A stretch of DNA of 14,604 nt. Source: CAMDMI01 sp044359055. GTDB lineage: Bacteria; Bacteroidota; Bacteroidia; Cytophagales; Flexibacteraceae. Within the stretch, counting starts at the first letter, position 1; every line of letters starts with the position of its first letter. Below the pieces are notes generated by a model. That model was not told the origin of the DNA. It searched no databases and saw only the letters and a list, made by a program, of their open reading frames with translations. A program made the position numbers and the translations under genes. This document shows positions 1 to 8,002 of this stretch, in pieces. The stretch lies in assembly GCA_044359055.1 (NCBI GenBank), contig JBIKMV010000054.1, positions 1 through 14,604 of the forward strand. The letters run 5' to 3'.

Positions 1-1
1 T

Positions 2-439
2 GCCAGAGGACTCGATATCCCCTCCGTTGCACTGGTCATTCATTTTGATCTGCCGGTGAAGTATGAGGAATATGTTCACCGAAGCGGCCGTACTGGAAGG
101 GCAAGCCGCACAGGAAAAGCTATTGCTTTTGCCGATCCCTCAGAAGAATTGCACCTCACCAGAATAGAATCCATGATTAAAAGCAAAATTCCGGTGCAAA
201 CTGTTCCCGCCAATCTGATTGTTTCCCAGACCCCTTTCGAAGAAAATCAAACCATTCTCCGCAAAATCGATGAGCAGAAGCGGAAGGCAGATCCAACTTT
301 CCGGGGGGCATTTCATGAAAAAAAGGAGAAAAACAAGCCTTCAAAACCGGCTGCAAAATCAAAATCAGCAAAGAAATCCACAGGCCCGAATCTGGCAAAA
401 AAGAAAACAGGTAAAGCGTTTAAGAAGCCTCGTGTATAA
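2..439 (+). CDS. DEAD-box ATP-dependent RNA helicase, C-terminal part (5' end outside window)
   Basis: The reading frame is open from base 2, so this is the last 145 residues of a longer protein. It begins inside helicase motif V (ARGLDIP, bases 2-22), followed by motif VI (YVHRSGRTGRA). Together these mark the second RecA-like domain of a DEAD-box RNA helicase, an enzyme that unwinds or remodels RNA with ATP. After about residue 90 the chain becomes a low-complexity Lys/Ala/Ser/Pro tail ending KKPRV, the kind of basic extension RhlE/CshA-like helicases use for extra RNA contact. Motifs Q, I and II (DEAD itself) lie upstream and cannot be seen, so the subfamily is not assigned. A GTG at 56 is in frame but lies between motifs V and VI, so it is not the real start. 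The last 20 nt overlap the end of the convergent hydrolase gene. Confidence 0.93.
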   Translation, partial: ARGLDIPSVALVIHFDLPVKYEEYVHRSGRTGRASRTGKAIAFADPSEELHLTRIESMIKSKIPVQTVPANLIVSQTPFEENQTILRKIDEQKRKADPTFRGAFHEKKEKNKPSKPAAKSKSAKKSTGPNLAKKKTGKAFKKPRV

Positions 440-1193
440 AGTGGATGGAAGTTTGGTTGAAAAACTCAGGCTGATCCACATTGCACACATGGCCCGAATC
501 CGGCACCACTACCAGCCGGGAGTTGGGTTGTATGCCAACCAGTTTTTTAATGAAGGGTAGAAACATGTGGTCTTCGTCGCCCATCAGATACAATACCGGT
601 ATGGGAATGGGTTTTTCAGAAAAGTATTTCAGCAGAGGATTAACCTCGTAAACTAGCCGGTACCAGTACACAAATTCTTTCTGGCATAGTTTTCGTGCCT
701 CATTTACAAACAAAAGGCGGCTTTGCCGGTGCCTTTTTTTTGGCATAATTATCCATGCAAAAAAGCGGTACAGCCAAAGATAGGGCATCAGGGTTTTGAA
801 CCAGTCGCCAAAGGCAGAAAGAACTTTTGCCCTGAGGTTCATACGCATGATGGCTCCGCCCAGAACCATGGACTTTACCCGGTGAGGAACAATCTCATAC
901 AGATTCCGGATTAAAATCGTACCCAAAGATATTCCCACAAAATGGGCAGCCGCAATTCCGGCATCGTCCAGTACCTCAATGAGGTCCCCGCAGATTTCAC
1001 GAAAGGTGTATTGCTCGTAGGGTTTGTCTCCGCCCGATCGCCCGTGACCCCGCAGGTCTACCATGAGAACATTGAAATTTAGGCAATAGTCTTTGATTTG
1101 CTTAAACCAGATGGATGAGCTCCCTCCGGCACCATGGACAAAAACAACCCATTCTCCGGAAGAAGCGTGCGGGTAGGTTTTGTAGTACAGCAT
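420..1193 (-). CDS. alpha/beta-fold hydrolase
   Basis: This 257-residue protein has the layout of a single-domain alpha/beta hydrolase. An HGAGGSS stretch (about residues 20-26) forms the oxyanion-hole turn. DLRGHGRSGG follows at 46-55. The nucleophile elbow is GISLG, with the catalytic serine at about 89. A cap-like insertion rich in aromatic and basic residues spans about 125-180. The GDEDHM loop supplies the likely acid (Asp208), and SGHVCNVDQP supplies the catalytic histidine (about 235). All triad residues are present, so it should be active. The substrate cannot be read from sequence; esters or similar small molecules are usual for the family. It has no signal peptide, so it is probably cytoplasmic. 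It is the last gene of the flippase-pyrD run, 51 nt after pyrD, and may also have its own promoter in that gap. Its 3' end overlaps the convergent RNA helicase by 20 nt. Confidence 0.9.
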   Translation of the reverse strand: MLYYKTYPHASSGEWVVFVHGAGGSSSIWFKQIKDYCLNFNVLMVDLRGHGRSGGDKPYEQYTFREICGDLIEVLDDAGIAAAHFVGISLGTILIRNLYEIVPHRVKSMVLGGAIMRMNLRAKVLSAFGDWFKTLMPYLWLYRFFAWIIMPKKRHRQSRLLFVNEARKLCQKEFVYWYRLVYEVNPLLKYFSEKPIPIPVLYLMGDEDHMFLPFIKKLVGIQPNSRLVVVPDSGHVCNVDQPEFFNQTSIHFIHEAS

Positions 1194-1231
1194 AAAAAAG
1201 CAGATAGGAGGGGGAGCAGACTTCCGGTGGT

Positions 1232-1239
1232 CAAAAGTA
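1232..1239 (-). promoter_or_regulatory. possible -7 promoter element before the hydrolase
   Basis: In the 51-nt pyrD-hydrolase gap the minus strand reads TACTTTTG, an exact match to the Bacteroidota -7 consensus TAnnTTTG, about 38 nt before the hydrolase ATG. No TTTG or TTG is seen at the expected -33 distance. This could be an internal promoter, but an isolated 8-mer match is weak evidence. Confidence 0.25.
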
Positions 1240-1244
1240 GTGTT

Positions 1245-2273
1245 TTACCCCTTCAGTTGGTTTAAAATTCTTTTCACCAGTCCCGGCCCCTCATAAACTA
1301 GCCCTGAATAAAGCTGTATGGCCGAGGCACCATCCTTCAGCCTTTTTTCAGCTTCTTTTTCGTCCATTATTCCCCCCGAAGACATCAGGATGAGTCCGGT
1401 ATCAAGATTCTTTAGGGTCTGCAAAACTCTGCAGGAAGAAGGCCCCAGAGGTTTTCCGCTTAGCCCACCCGGACCGAGTCGCTCCAGGGTTTCTCCTCCG
1501 GTGTGGAGATTTTCTCGTGAAACGGTCGTATTGGTGGCAACAATGCCGGAAAGCTCAAAGGTTTGGCAGACTTGGGCCACTTCAGGAATCTGATCCGGTT
1601 CCATATCGGGCGATATTTTCAGAAAAACCGGCTTCGGCCTTGAAGCCTTCAAATTGTTATTCTGAACAGGCTCCAATATCCGCTGAAGCGGTTCTTTTTC
1701 AAGAAGACTCCGCAATCCGGGCGTATTGGGCGAGCTGAGATTGATGGTAAAATATTCTACATGCTCAACTAAGGCAAGAAAACAGCGGAGATAATCCTCG
1801 TGTGCCAGATTGTTGGCCGTGTCTTTATTCTTGCCGATATTTCCTCCCACAACAAATTCCCTGTTTTTTCGTCCCGAAAGGCGCTTTGCCACCACCGCAA
1901 GCCCGTCGTTGTTGAAACCCATGCGGTTCAGGATGGCCTGATCTTCGGGCAGGCGAAACAAACGGGGCCGCGGATTTCCAACCTGAGGCCGGGGGGTCAC
2001 CGTACCGATTTCGGCAAATCCAAAACCAAGTCGGGGCCACAAATCAGTTAAGAGGGCATTTTTGTCCATTCCTGCAGCCAGGCCCACGGGATTTTGAAAG
2101 GTCACACCTGCTATTTCTTTCTTTAAGTTTTCTGCAGGATTCCCGGCAAGTAATCTTTCAGCAAAAGGCAGCTGAAGGCCCGTTTTCATCAGGAAAAAGG
2201 TAATATGATGGGCCTGTTCGGCATCCAGCGAAAACAAAAAGGGCTTTAGAAACTGCTTATAAAAATCTGCCAT
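1245..2273 (-). CDS. pyrD: dihydroorotate dehydrogenase (quinone), class 2
   Basis: PyrD oxidises dihydroorotate to orotate, the fourth step of de novo UMP synthesis, and passes electrons through FMN to the membrane quinone pool. At 342 residues it has class-2 length. The first 40 or so residues form the amphipathic helical extension (FLKPFLFSLDAEQAHH and following) that class-2 enzymes use for membrane and quinone contact; class 1 enzymes lack it. The FMN-barrel signatures are visible: NPVGLAAGMDKN (61-72), the active-site segment INLSSPNTPGLR (177-188) with the class-2 catalytic base Ser181, the FMN lysine in LKISPD (Lys219), GLSGKPL (270-276), the SSGGI phosphate loop (298-302), and QLYSGLVYEGP near the end. 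The ATG shares one base with the TGA of the upstream 80-codon gene, which suggests translational coupling. The gene is complete and nothing in it looks degraded. Confidence 0.97.
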   Translation of the reverse strand: MADFYKQFLKPFLFSLDAEQAHHITFFLMKTGLQLPFAERLLAGNPAENLKKEIAGVTFQNPVGLAAGMDKNALLTDLWPRLGFGFAEIGTVTPRPQVGNPRPRLFRLPEDQAILNRMGFNNDGLAVVAKRLSGRKNREFVVGGNIGKNKDTANNLAHEDYLRCFLALVEHVEYFTINLSSPNTPGLRSLLEKEPLQRILEPVQNNNLKASRPKPVFLKISPDMEPDQIPEVAQVCQTFELSGIVATNTTVSRENLHTGGETLERLGPGGLSGKPLGPSSCRVLQTLKNLDTGLILMSSGGIMDEKEAEKRLKDGASAIQLYSGLVYEGPGLVKRILNQLKG

Positions 2274-2515
2274 CAGGTTGTTTTCCCGAAGTTTTTTCTA
2301 CGCCCTTTCTTCACCTTAAACCGCAGTTCTTCCACTGCTCCCTTTTCTGACCGAATTTGAATCACTGCTCCCACAGAAGCTTTTTTGTACAGGTTGGCAG
2401 TCAGCTGCAGTGCGGTTTCAATCAGAAACACATCCTCTACACCGGGCAATAGGGCATTCAATATCTCCAGGTTTTCTTTGGAAGACGGGCTAAGGGATAT
2501 TTGATCAGGCTTCAT
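2273..2515 (-). CDS. small conserved-looking hypothetical protein (80 aa)
   Basis: I do not recognise this family. The 80-residue product is soluble, with no signal peptide or membrane segment. It has a helical-looking N-terminal half (residues 11-45, containing SKENLEILNALL and VEDVFLIETALQLTANLY) and a probable beta segment (49-54 and 61-69). It ends in a strongly basic tail (KVKKGRRKNFGK, 67-78), which could bind nucleic acid or an acidic surface. It starts with ATG 12 nt after the flippase stop, and its TGA overlaps the pyrD ATG in TGATG. That tight packing is the main reason for treating it as a real gene co-expressed with pyrD. It shows no cysteine clusters or known catalytic motif, so its function is unknown. 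Confidence 0.75.
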   Translation of the reverse strand: MKPDQISLSPSSKENLEILNALLPGVEDVFLIETALQLTANLYKKASVGAVIQIRSEKGAVEELRFKVKKGRRKNFGKTT

Positions 2516-2527
2516 AGGAAAAAGGGG

Positions 2528-3895
2528 CTATCTGACTACAAACCAACTGAATCTGAAATTGGTTTCCTTGCTTTTTTCTCTCATAAATGAATAAAACTGG
2601 GGAATAGCAATAAGTCCGACCAGAAACTGCGTCCCGCACATGGCCAGGGCAATCCCTTCAAGACCCAGATTTTTACTCAGTAACCAGGCAAAGCCGAGGG
2701 ACAGAGGAGCAAAAACCATGGCCAGCACCGAAGATCTTTCGTGCATACCCATGCTGATGAGAAATAGGGCCGGAATATGCATAAGGCATTGCGTAAGCAT
2801 ATTTAGGGAAAAAATAAGAAGAAGGCCGTAATGCAGTTCAAACCCGGAACCCATCCAGAGCCTGATGAGTGCAGGACCCATGCTTAGCAGGGCAAGTGTT
2901 ACCAAACCTGAGGCACCGAAGGTAATCCAGAAAAGCCGGTTGTGCAGCATCCACAGTTGTACCCAGTTTTGCTGGCTGAACAGGGTAGTGATTTTTGGGG
3001 TTTTTACATCCGCGATTTTAAAAATCAGCCGCATACTGGTATCCGGAATGCGAAGGGCTACCGTGTAAAGGGCCACGAGAGCCGCACTTTTTAAAGAAGA
3101 AACGAGTAGTCCGTCGGAGTAAACAATGATGTACATGGCTACCCCAAGCAGAAAGAAATGAAAGCTCGGGCGAAGGAATTTTTTAAACTGTTTTTTTGAG
3201 AAGTGCTGAAAATGAAGGTGATAGCTCATGGTCTTCCGGGAGAAATAAAACATCAGAAGCACATAGAACAAAGTAAGCAGCAGGGTAACGGCCGAAATCT
3301 GCACAATCCCACCACCCGTGTACAGCACCCAGAGCGAGAGCACGAATCCCAATCCCACCCGGATCATTTCCAAACCATTTCTCAGAGACAGTTTGTGTCT
3401 GGCAAAAAGAATATTGTAAGGTACCTGCCCGATAAAATTGAGGAAGAAAATCAGATAAACCAGATAAAAACTCCGGCTGGCATCGGGCAGCAGGGTCGGA
3501 GATATTTTGATGACCGGGCCCAGCAAAAAAAACTGAAACAGGATAAAAAAAGGAAAAGTACCCAAGGCAAACAAAACAAGAGAAAACAGATAGGTATTCA
3601 CCAATCGGTTTACATCTTTTTGTCTTTCATGGCTTTTAATGAGCTCCAGGGTGAAGGTTTGCCCGAATCCAAAATTGGAAAGATTGAAAAAATTGGTGAT
3701 GTTGAACAGCACAAGCCACACCCCATAGGTCTCCTGCCCCAGATTTTTGTTCAGCAGGGGGGTGAGTACAAACATCGTGGCCATATTAAGGCCAAGCAAT
3801 GCATAGGTACTGCCAAGCTGATAAATGAATTTTTGCTGCCTGGCAAATTGCCTTTGGATTTTTGAGTAGAGCGAATTTTCCAATTTGGCCTGCAA
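2528..3895 (-). CDS. polysaccharide/oligosaccharide flippase (MOP superfamily, Wzx-like)
   Basis: This is an integral membrane protein of up to 455 residues with about 12 hydrophobic segments (roughly 28-47, 56-76, 103-127, 142-164, 176-194, 197-217, 244-262, 270-285, 322-342, 356-378, 388-408 and 413-435). It has the MATE/MOP-type pattern of polysaccharide exporters: the first helix is followed by LTPLLNKNLGQETYGVWLV, a typical 'lateral-entry' segment of Wzx-like proteins. Such proteins move lipid-linked glycans across the inner membrane. The start is uncertain. An in-frame TAA lies 12 nt upstream of the first usable codon, a TTG at 3895. A second TTG lies at 3883, with AGG 6 nt before it. 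The first in-frame ATG is codon 38, inside the first membrane helix. No glycosyltransferases flank it, so it is not in an obvious polysaccharide locus. It heads the run that continues through the 80-aa gene into pyrD. Confidence 0.85.
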   Translation of the reverse strand: MQAKLENSLYSKIQRQFARQQKFIYQLGSTYALLGLNMATMFVLTPLLNKNLGQETYGVWLVLFNITNFFNLSNFGFGQTFTLELIKSHERQKDVNRLVNTYLFSLVLFALGTFPFFILFQFFLLGPVIKISPTLLPDASRSFYLVYLIFFLNFIGQVPYNILFARHKLSLRNGLEMIRVGLGFVLSLWVLYTGGGIVQISAVTLLLTLFYVLLMFYFSRKTMSYHLHFQHFSKKQFKKFLRPSFHFFLLGVAMYIIVYSDGLLVSSLKSAALVALYTVALRIPDTSMRLIFKIADVKTPKITTLFSQQNWVQLWMLHNRLFWITFGASGLVTLALLSMGPALIRLWMGSGFELHYGLLLIFSLNMLTQCLMHIPALFLISMGMHERSSVLAMVFAPLSLGFAWLLSKNLGLEGIALAMCGTQFLVGLIAIPQFYSFMREKSKETNFRFSWFVVR

Positions 3896-3986
3896 ATTAC
3901 AGCTTTAGTTTTTGGTGGCATCCGAATTTTCCAAAGCCCCTTTTATCCGGTCTTTTCTTAGCTTATTGTCCTCAGTGGGCAAAGGA

Positions 3987-4003
3987 TGAAATCCGGCATT
4001 TCA
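3987..4003. repeat. small perfect inverted repeat in the flippase/HNH divergent spacer
   Basis: TGAAAT and ATTTCA flank a CCGGC loop (6-bp arms). It sits in the 247-nt spacer between the divergent flippase and HNH genes (3896-4142). It could be an operator or be due to chance. I found no convincing promoter for either gene in this spacer. The palindrome GCAAATTTGC at 4097-4106 is the nearest thing to a -7 box for the HNH gene. Confidence 0.25.
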
Positions 4004-4142
4004 GAAAGGATTCCGGCTGAATTATTCTGCCATTCACAGACCTGTTATTCTCATTCACCTATTTTTCCAGAATGAAGAAACTCTGAGCTTTTTTCTGCAA
4101 ATTTGCAATCATAATGTTTAATGCTGAACCCAAAGCGGAATC

Positions 4143-4655
4143 ATGGCAAGAAAAGTCCTCGTGCTCAATCAGGATTACACTGCTTTCACTGTTTGCACGG
4201 TACCCAAAGCATTTTTGCTGGTGTACCTGAACAAGGCAGAAATGGTCCTTGAAGATGCCAGGGTAAACCTGAGAACGGTTACCCGTGCCTTTCCTATGCC
4301 CTCTGTAATCCGGCTGAACCGATATGTAAACCGGCCTTTCCGGCATGGTGGTGTAGTGCTGAACCGCCACAATGTTTTCAAACGGGACAGCAACAAATGC
4401 CAGTATTGCCAGTCAACCAAAGACCTCACGCTCGACCATGTTTACCCCAAAAGCCGAGGCGGCAAGACATCGTGGGATAACCTGGTTACGGCATGCAAAC
4501 ATTGCAATGCCAGAAAAGGCGACTTTACACCGGAAGAAGCCGGAATGTTGCTCATTCAGCAACCCTTCAAGCCGTCTTTTGTGATGCTGCTTCGTGAGTT
4601 TGGCGACCGGATAAACGAAGACTGGCTGCTGTATCTCGGGCAGAAGCAAGCCTGA
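4143..4655 (+). CDS. HNH endonuclease
   Basis: This 170-residue protein has a C-terminal HNH nuclease fold. A zinc knuckle is formed by CQYC (Cys86/Cys89) and CKHC (Cys118/Cys121). Between them lies LTLDHVYPKSRGG, with the Asp98-His99 pair, then WDNL with Asn113 and CNARKG with Asn122. This is the H-N-N form of the metal-dependent ββα-metal nuclease, which cuts or nicks DNA. The N-terminal 75 residues (starting MARKVLVLNQDYT) are the extension seen in stand-alone HNH proteins of bacteria, where they probably contact DNA. No methyltransferase or restriction subunit is nearby. It precedes the AddA-like helicase by 30 nt on the same strand, so the two are probably co-transcribed. Biological role, whether repair, defence or general nuclease, is not established by the sequence. 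Confidence 0.92.
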   Translation: MARKVLVLNQDYTAFTVCTVPKAFLLVYLNKAEMVLEDARVNLRTVTRAFPMPSVIRLNRYVNRPFRHGGVVLNRHNVFKRDSNKCQYCQSTKDLTLDHVYPKSRGGKTSWDNLVTACKHCNARKGDFTPEEAGMLLIQQPFKPSFVMLLREFGDRINEDWLLYLGQKQA

Positions 4656-4685
4656 GGCAACCTATTAACCTGAATCAAATTCTTC

Positions 4686-7600
4686 ATGCAAACCTCAACA
4701 CCTACCGAAGGAGTTTTGCGCATTTCGGCTTCCGCCGGATCGGGCAAAACATTTACAATCACACAGTTATACATAAAAAGAGCCCTTATGCGCCCCGATG
4801 CTTTCCGGGGTATTCTGGCCATTACCTTTACCAAAAAAGCCGCCAATGAGCTGAAAGAAAAAATCATTAAAAAGCTCAGGAGCCTTTCTCTTGCAGAAGA
4901 AATCCAGAAAGAAGACATTGAATTTGGATTTGCCGATGTCACCGAAATGAGGGAAAAAGCCCGCCTGACACTGGACAACATTTTACATCAGTACGATGAT
5001 TTTCAGGTATCGACCATCGACTCGTTTTTTCAGTCTTTGTTTTCCGGACTTTCCTTCGAAGCCGGCCTGCCCTTTGGGCTGAATGTAGAAATGGATGAAA
5101 ATCTGGTGAAAGAAGAGATTCTCGAAGAAGGGCTTCTCAATCTGCCTGAAAATCTGAAGAAAATCCTGCTGGAAAACCTGCTGGAAATTTTGTCTGACAA
5201 AGGAAAGGGATGGAAATCGAGCCGTTATCTGAAAACCCACCTTCTGGATTTTCTTTTTGAAAATGAGGTGGTACAGTTCCATCTCAGGGCAGAAGATAAA
5301 TGGTTTGAAGATGCGGCAGTGCTTCAGGCAAAAAATATTTTACAGGCTTATCTAAAAAGTCAACAAGCCATTCTCTGCGCTGCAGCAGGCGATATTCTGA
5401 ATTTCCTTCAGTCCATTGGATTTACCCCTCAGCATCTGAATCCGGACCTGGACAAAACTTTTTTGGATGAAATTGCCAAAATCGGGACGGTGGCATCAGG
5501 AAAATTGCTTTTCAGCAAACCGGCGAAGTCCCATGGAAAAGGGGAGTTTAACCGCAAGCCAAAAACCCGCAAATTCACAGATGAGCAGAAATCACAGCTC
5601 GAAATATTGCTGAAGGCTTATGCAGAAACCTTGAATCCGGAGGGATCTGTGGGTGCAGATTATTCACTCGCAGAGGCCGTACTGAAAAAACTCACTGCCT
5701 CCCGCCTGCTGAATTATTTCAGAAAAGTGCTCAAAGACCTGAATCAAAAACACGAAAGGTATCTCCTGAAAGAAACCAAGTTTGTCCTCGAAAACCTGAT
5801 TCAGGAATCGGATGTGCCCTATGTTTTCGAAAAGCTGGGGCAGCAACTCCATACCCTGCTCATCGATGAATTTCAGGATACAGATCTGATTCAATGGAAG
5901 GTGCTTCGGCCTCTGGCAAAGGCCATTGTGGACAAAGGTGGTTTCTTTTCTGTAGTGGGAGATGTGAAACAGTCAATCTACGCTTGGAGAGGTGCCGAAT
6001 CCTGGCTTTTTCACAAAGGTCTGAATGAAGACATGGAACCCTGGATTGTACAAAATAAGCCACTGAAGCAAAATTATCGAAGTGAAGAAAACATCATCCG
6101 CTTCAACAATTTGTTCTTCAAAGAGGTAAGCAGCCGGTTTCCCGATTGGGTACTATCCACAAACTATGTGCATGAAAACACCGAATGGCGAAGGGTAATC
6201 CTGAATAACTACGACGAGCTGGAGCAGTTTATTCCGGAGGGTAAGGAAAAAAACAAGGGTTTTACGGAGTTCAGATGCAGGATTTTGCCCAAACCAAAGA
6301 AAAATCAGAACGGGGAAGAATCTGAAGAGGAAGGCGAAAGTGATAACCCGGCTTTGGGATGGCTTGTGGATGAAATCAAACGACTTCAGAACCACGGCAT
6401 TCCGGCTGGAGATATTGCCATTCTTGCAAGAAGTAACAATGAAATAGACAAAATCGTCAACATCCTGGATGCCGAGAAAAAAAAGGAAGAAAAGGAATTC
6501 GATTTTTCATACACCGCTCATTTTGATAACACGGCCGGCTCTCAGCTCATAATTGACTTTCTGGCCACAGCCCTTCAGGCAATAAAGGCTCCGAATGCTC
6601 TGGAAATGAACAAGATGAGATTCATACTGAAGCACCTGGAGGCTCCTGAAAAGTGGTGGCAAACCGACGCTGGTTCAGACCCCGCTTGGTTCGATGATTT
6701 TATTAATCTCAGCACAAACCGGATGGATGAGCCCGGAAAACTGGCCACCATACTGGACTTTTTCAGCCTGTCTGAAATGAAAAACCAGTGGCAGTTTATC
6801 GTTCATTTTCAAAATCTGGTTTATGAATTTCAGAACAAACACAGCCAGAAATACCCTGATTTCCAAACATGGTGGCATCAAACCGGCAACGAAAGCAATA
6901 TTGCCGGGGTTGAAAACTCCCTCGGAATCCAGATCATGACCATACACAAATCCAAGGGCCTTGATTTTGGAGTGGTCATTTTTCCTGTAAAATGCCACAG
7001 CTCTCAGGTATCCAAATGGGCAGCGGAAACTTTTTGGCTGAATTCAGATCAGGAACCCTGGAACGCCTATCCACTCCTGTATGCTAAGGGTAAAAAGGGC
7101 TTTTTGAATTCCGGTCCCGGACAGGATTTCGGGGAATTGGTGTATAAGAATGCACTCGAGTACCTCAATCTGTATTATGTGGCCATGACAAGGCCGCGAT
7201 ACGGTCTGATTTTAGATTTTTCATTTTATGGAAATCCATTTGAAGAAGAAAAAGAGCCAAGTCCAACCAATTTGGGAAATATTGCCTTTCAAAGCACACG
7301 CTGGTTAAGAAACAACAAAGCACTCCTGGAGGAATCTTTTCAGAAGCTTGAATGGTATCCTGAAGACCCGGTCCGAAATCTGGATTTTGGTTTCAGGATT
7401 GGTCAGATTGCAAGAGGAAAAGAAAAATCAGAAGAATCCCCCGCCCTGCTTGAAACAACACCTTCCTGGAATGCAGAAGCAAACATCCCATGGACAATGG
7501 GAGACCGGAACAATGAAGAAGCCATGGAAGGAATTTACCTGCATCACTTTCTCGAAACCCTGGAACAAGGGGAAAACTGGAGAGAAAAATGGACCGGATT

Positions 7601-7940
7601 CCTGAAAAAAAGCCAGTTGAGTGCCCCGCAGGCTGAGAACCTGAGCCATCAGCTGGATATGCTGTTTCAGTCCGAAAGGGTAAAAAATTGGTTTTCTGAC
7701 CGTTATGTGGCACTTTCAGAACTCGAGATGCTTTCTGAAAACGGCCTGATAATTCGGGCCGACCGACTCCTTAAGACTGAAAAGGAAATGATAATTCTGG
7801 ACTTCAAAACGGGGGAACAAGATGGTGCCTATATCCAACAGGTAAGGGAATATCTGAAAGTTGCCCGGTCTGTTTTTTCCCTTCCTGTGCAGGGATATGT
7901 GGTTTATACCCGTGGGCCCGAACTGATTGAGGTGCTTTGA
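4686..7940 (+). CDS. UvrD/Rep-type helicase with C-terminal PD-(D/E)XK nuclease (AddA/RecB-like)
   Basis: This 1084-residue protein is a superfamily 1A DNA helicase fused to a RecB-family nuclease, the architecture of AddA and RecB, which process double-strand breaks for recombination. Helicase motifs appear in order: Walker A SASAGSGKT (14-22, Lys21), Ia AITFTKKAANELKEK, II LLIDEFQDTD (Asp394-Glu395), III GDVKQSIYAWRGAE (from about 425), IV LKQNYRS, V IMTIHKSKGLDF (His754) and VI YYVAMTRPR (Arg836). The nuclease has GIYLHHFLE (His953), Asp1026, the DFKTG core (Asp1039, Lys1041) and QVREY (Gln1052, Tyr1056), with the same Gln-Tyr spacing as RecB, so it should be active. An acidic linker (about 538-553) interrupts the region between motifs IV and V. 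The ATG is 11 residues before motif I. The usual AddB-type partner is not adjacent; an HNH gene sits 30 nt upstream instead. An A8 tract occurs at 6477-6484. Confidence 0.94.
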   Translation: MQTSTPTEGVLRISASAGSGKTFTITQLYIKRALMRPDAFRGILAITFTKKAANELKEKIIKKLRSLSLAEEIQKEDIEFGFADVTEMREKARLTLDNILHQYDDFQVSTIDSFFQSLFSGLSFEAGLPFGLNVEMDENLVKEEILEEGLLNLPENLKKILLENLLEILSDKGKGWKSSRYLKTHLLDFLFENEVVQFHLRAEDKWFEDAAVLQAKNILQAYLKSQQAILCAAAGDILNFLQSIGFTPQHLNPDLDKTFLDEIAKIGTVASGKLLFSKPAKSHGKGEFNRKPKTRKFTDEQKSQLEILLKAYAETLNPEGSVGADYSLAEAVLKKLTASRLLNYFRKVLKDLNQKHERYLLKETKFVLENLIQESDVPYVFEKLGQQLHTLLIDEFQDTDLIQWKVLRPLAKAIVDKGGFFSVVGDVKQSIYAWRGAESWLFHKGLNEDMEPWIVQNKPLKQNYRSEENIIRFNNLFFKEVSSRFPDWVLSTNYVHENTEWRRVILNNYDELEQFIPEGKEKNKGFTEFRCRILPKPKKNQNGEESEEEGESDNPALGWLVDEIKRLQNHGIPAGDIAILARSNNEIDKIVNILDAEKKKEEKEFDFSYTAHFDNTAGSQLIIDFLATALQAIKAPNALEMNKMRFILKHLEAPEKWWQTDAGSDPAWFDDFINLSTNRMDEPGKLATILDFFSLSEMKNQWQFIVHFQNLVYEFQNKHSQKYPDFQTWWHQTGNESNIAGVENSLGIQIMTIHKSKGLDFGVVIFPVKCHSSQVSKWAAETFWLNSDQEPWNAYPLLYAKGKKGFLNSGPGQDFGELVYKNALEYLNLYYVAMTRPRYGLILDFSFYGNPFEEEKEPSPTNLGNIAFQSTRWLRNNKALLEESFQKLEWYPEDPVRNLDFGFRIGQIARGKEKSEESPALLETTPSWNAEANIPWTMGDRNNEEAMEGIYLHHFLETLEQGENWREKWTGFLKKSQLSAPQAENLSHQLDMLFQSERVKNWFSDRYVALSELEMLSENGLIIRADRLLKTEKEMIILDFKTGEQDGAYIQQVREYLKVARSVFSLPVQGYVVYTRGPELIEVL

Positions 7941-7952
7941 ACAGTATATGAA

Positions 7953-7994
7953 TCCTCTGTCTTTAATCCGGAAGGTATGGAAAAAGACAGGGGA
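7953..7994. terminator. hairpin between convergent genes, probable bidirectional terminator
   Basis: TCCTCTGTCTTT (7953-7964) pairs with AAAGACAGGGGA (7983-7994), giving a 12-bp stem with one G·T and an 18-nt loop. It lies in the 62-nt gap between the helicase-nuclease stop and the stop of the convergent outer-membrane protein. Its position suits a shared terminator, but neither strand has a good T-tract directly after the stem. Confidence 0.5.
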
Positions 7995-8002
7995 GACTTT
8001 CC

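Noticed and set aside
3203..3865. 220-codon frame antisense to the flippase
   Set aside because: It is entirely inside the well-supported membrane protein gene and is rich in Gln/His/Lys, as expected from reading hydrophobic codons backwards.
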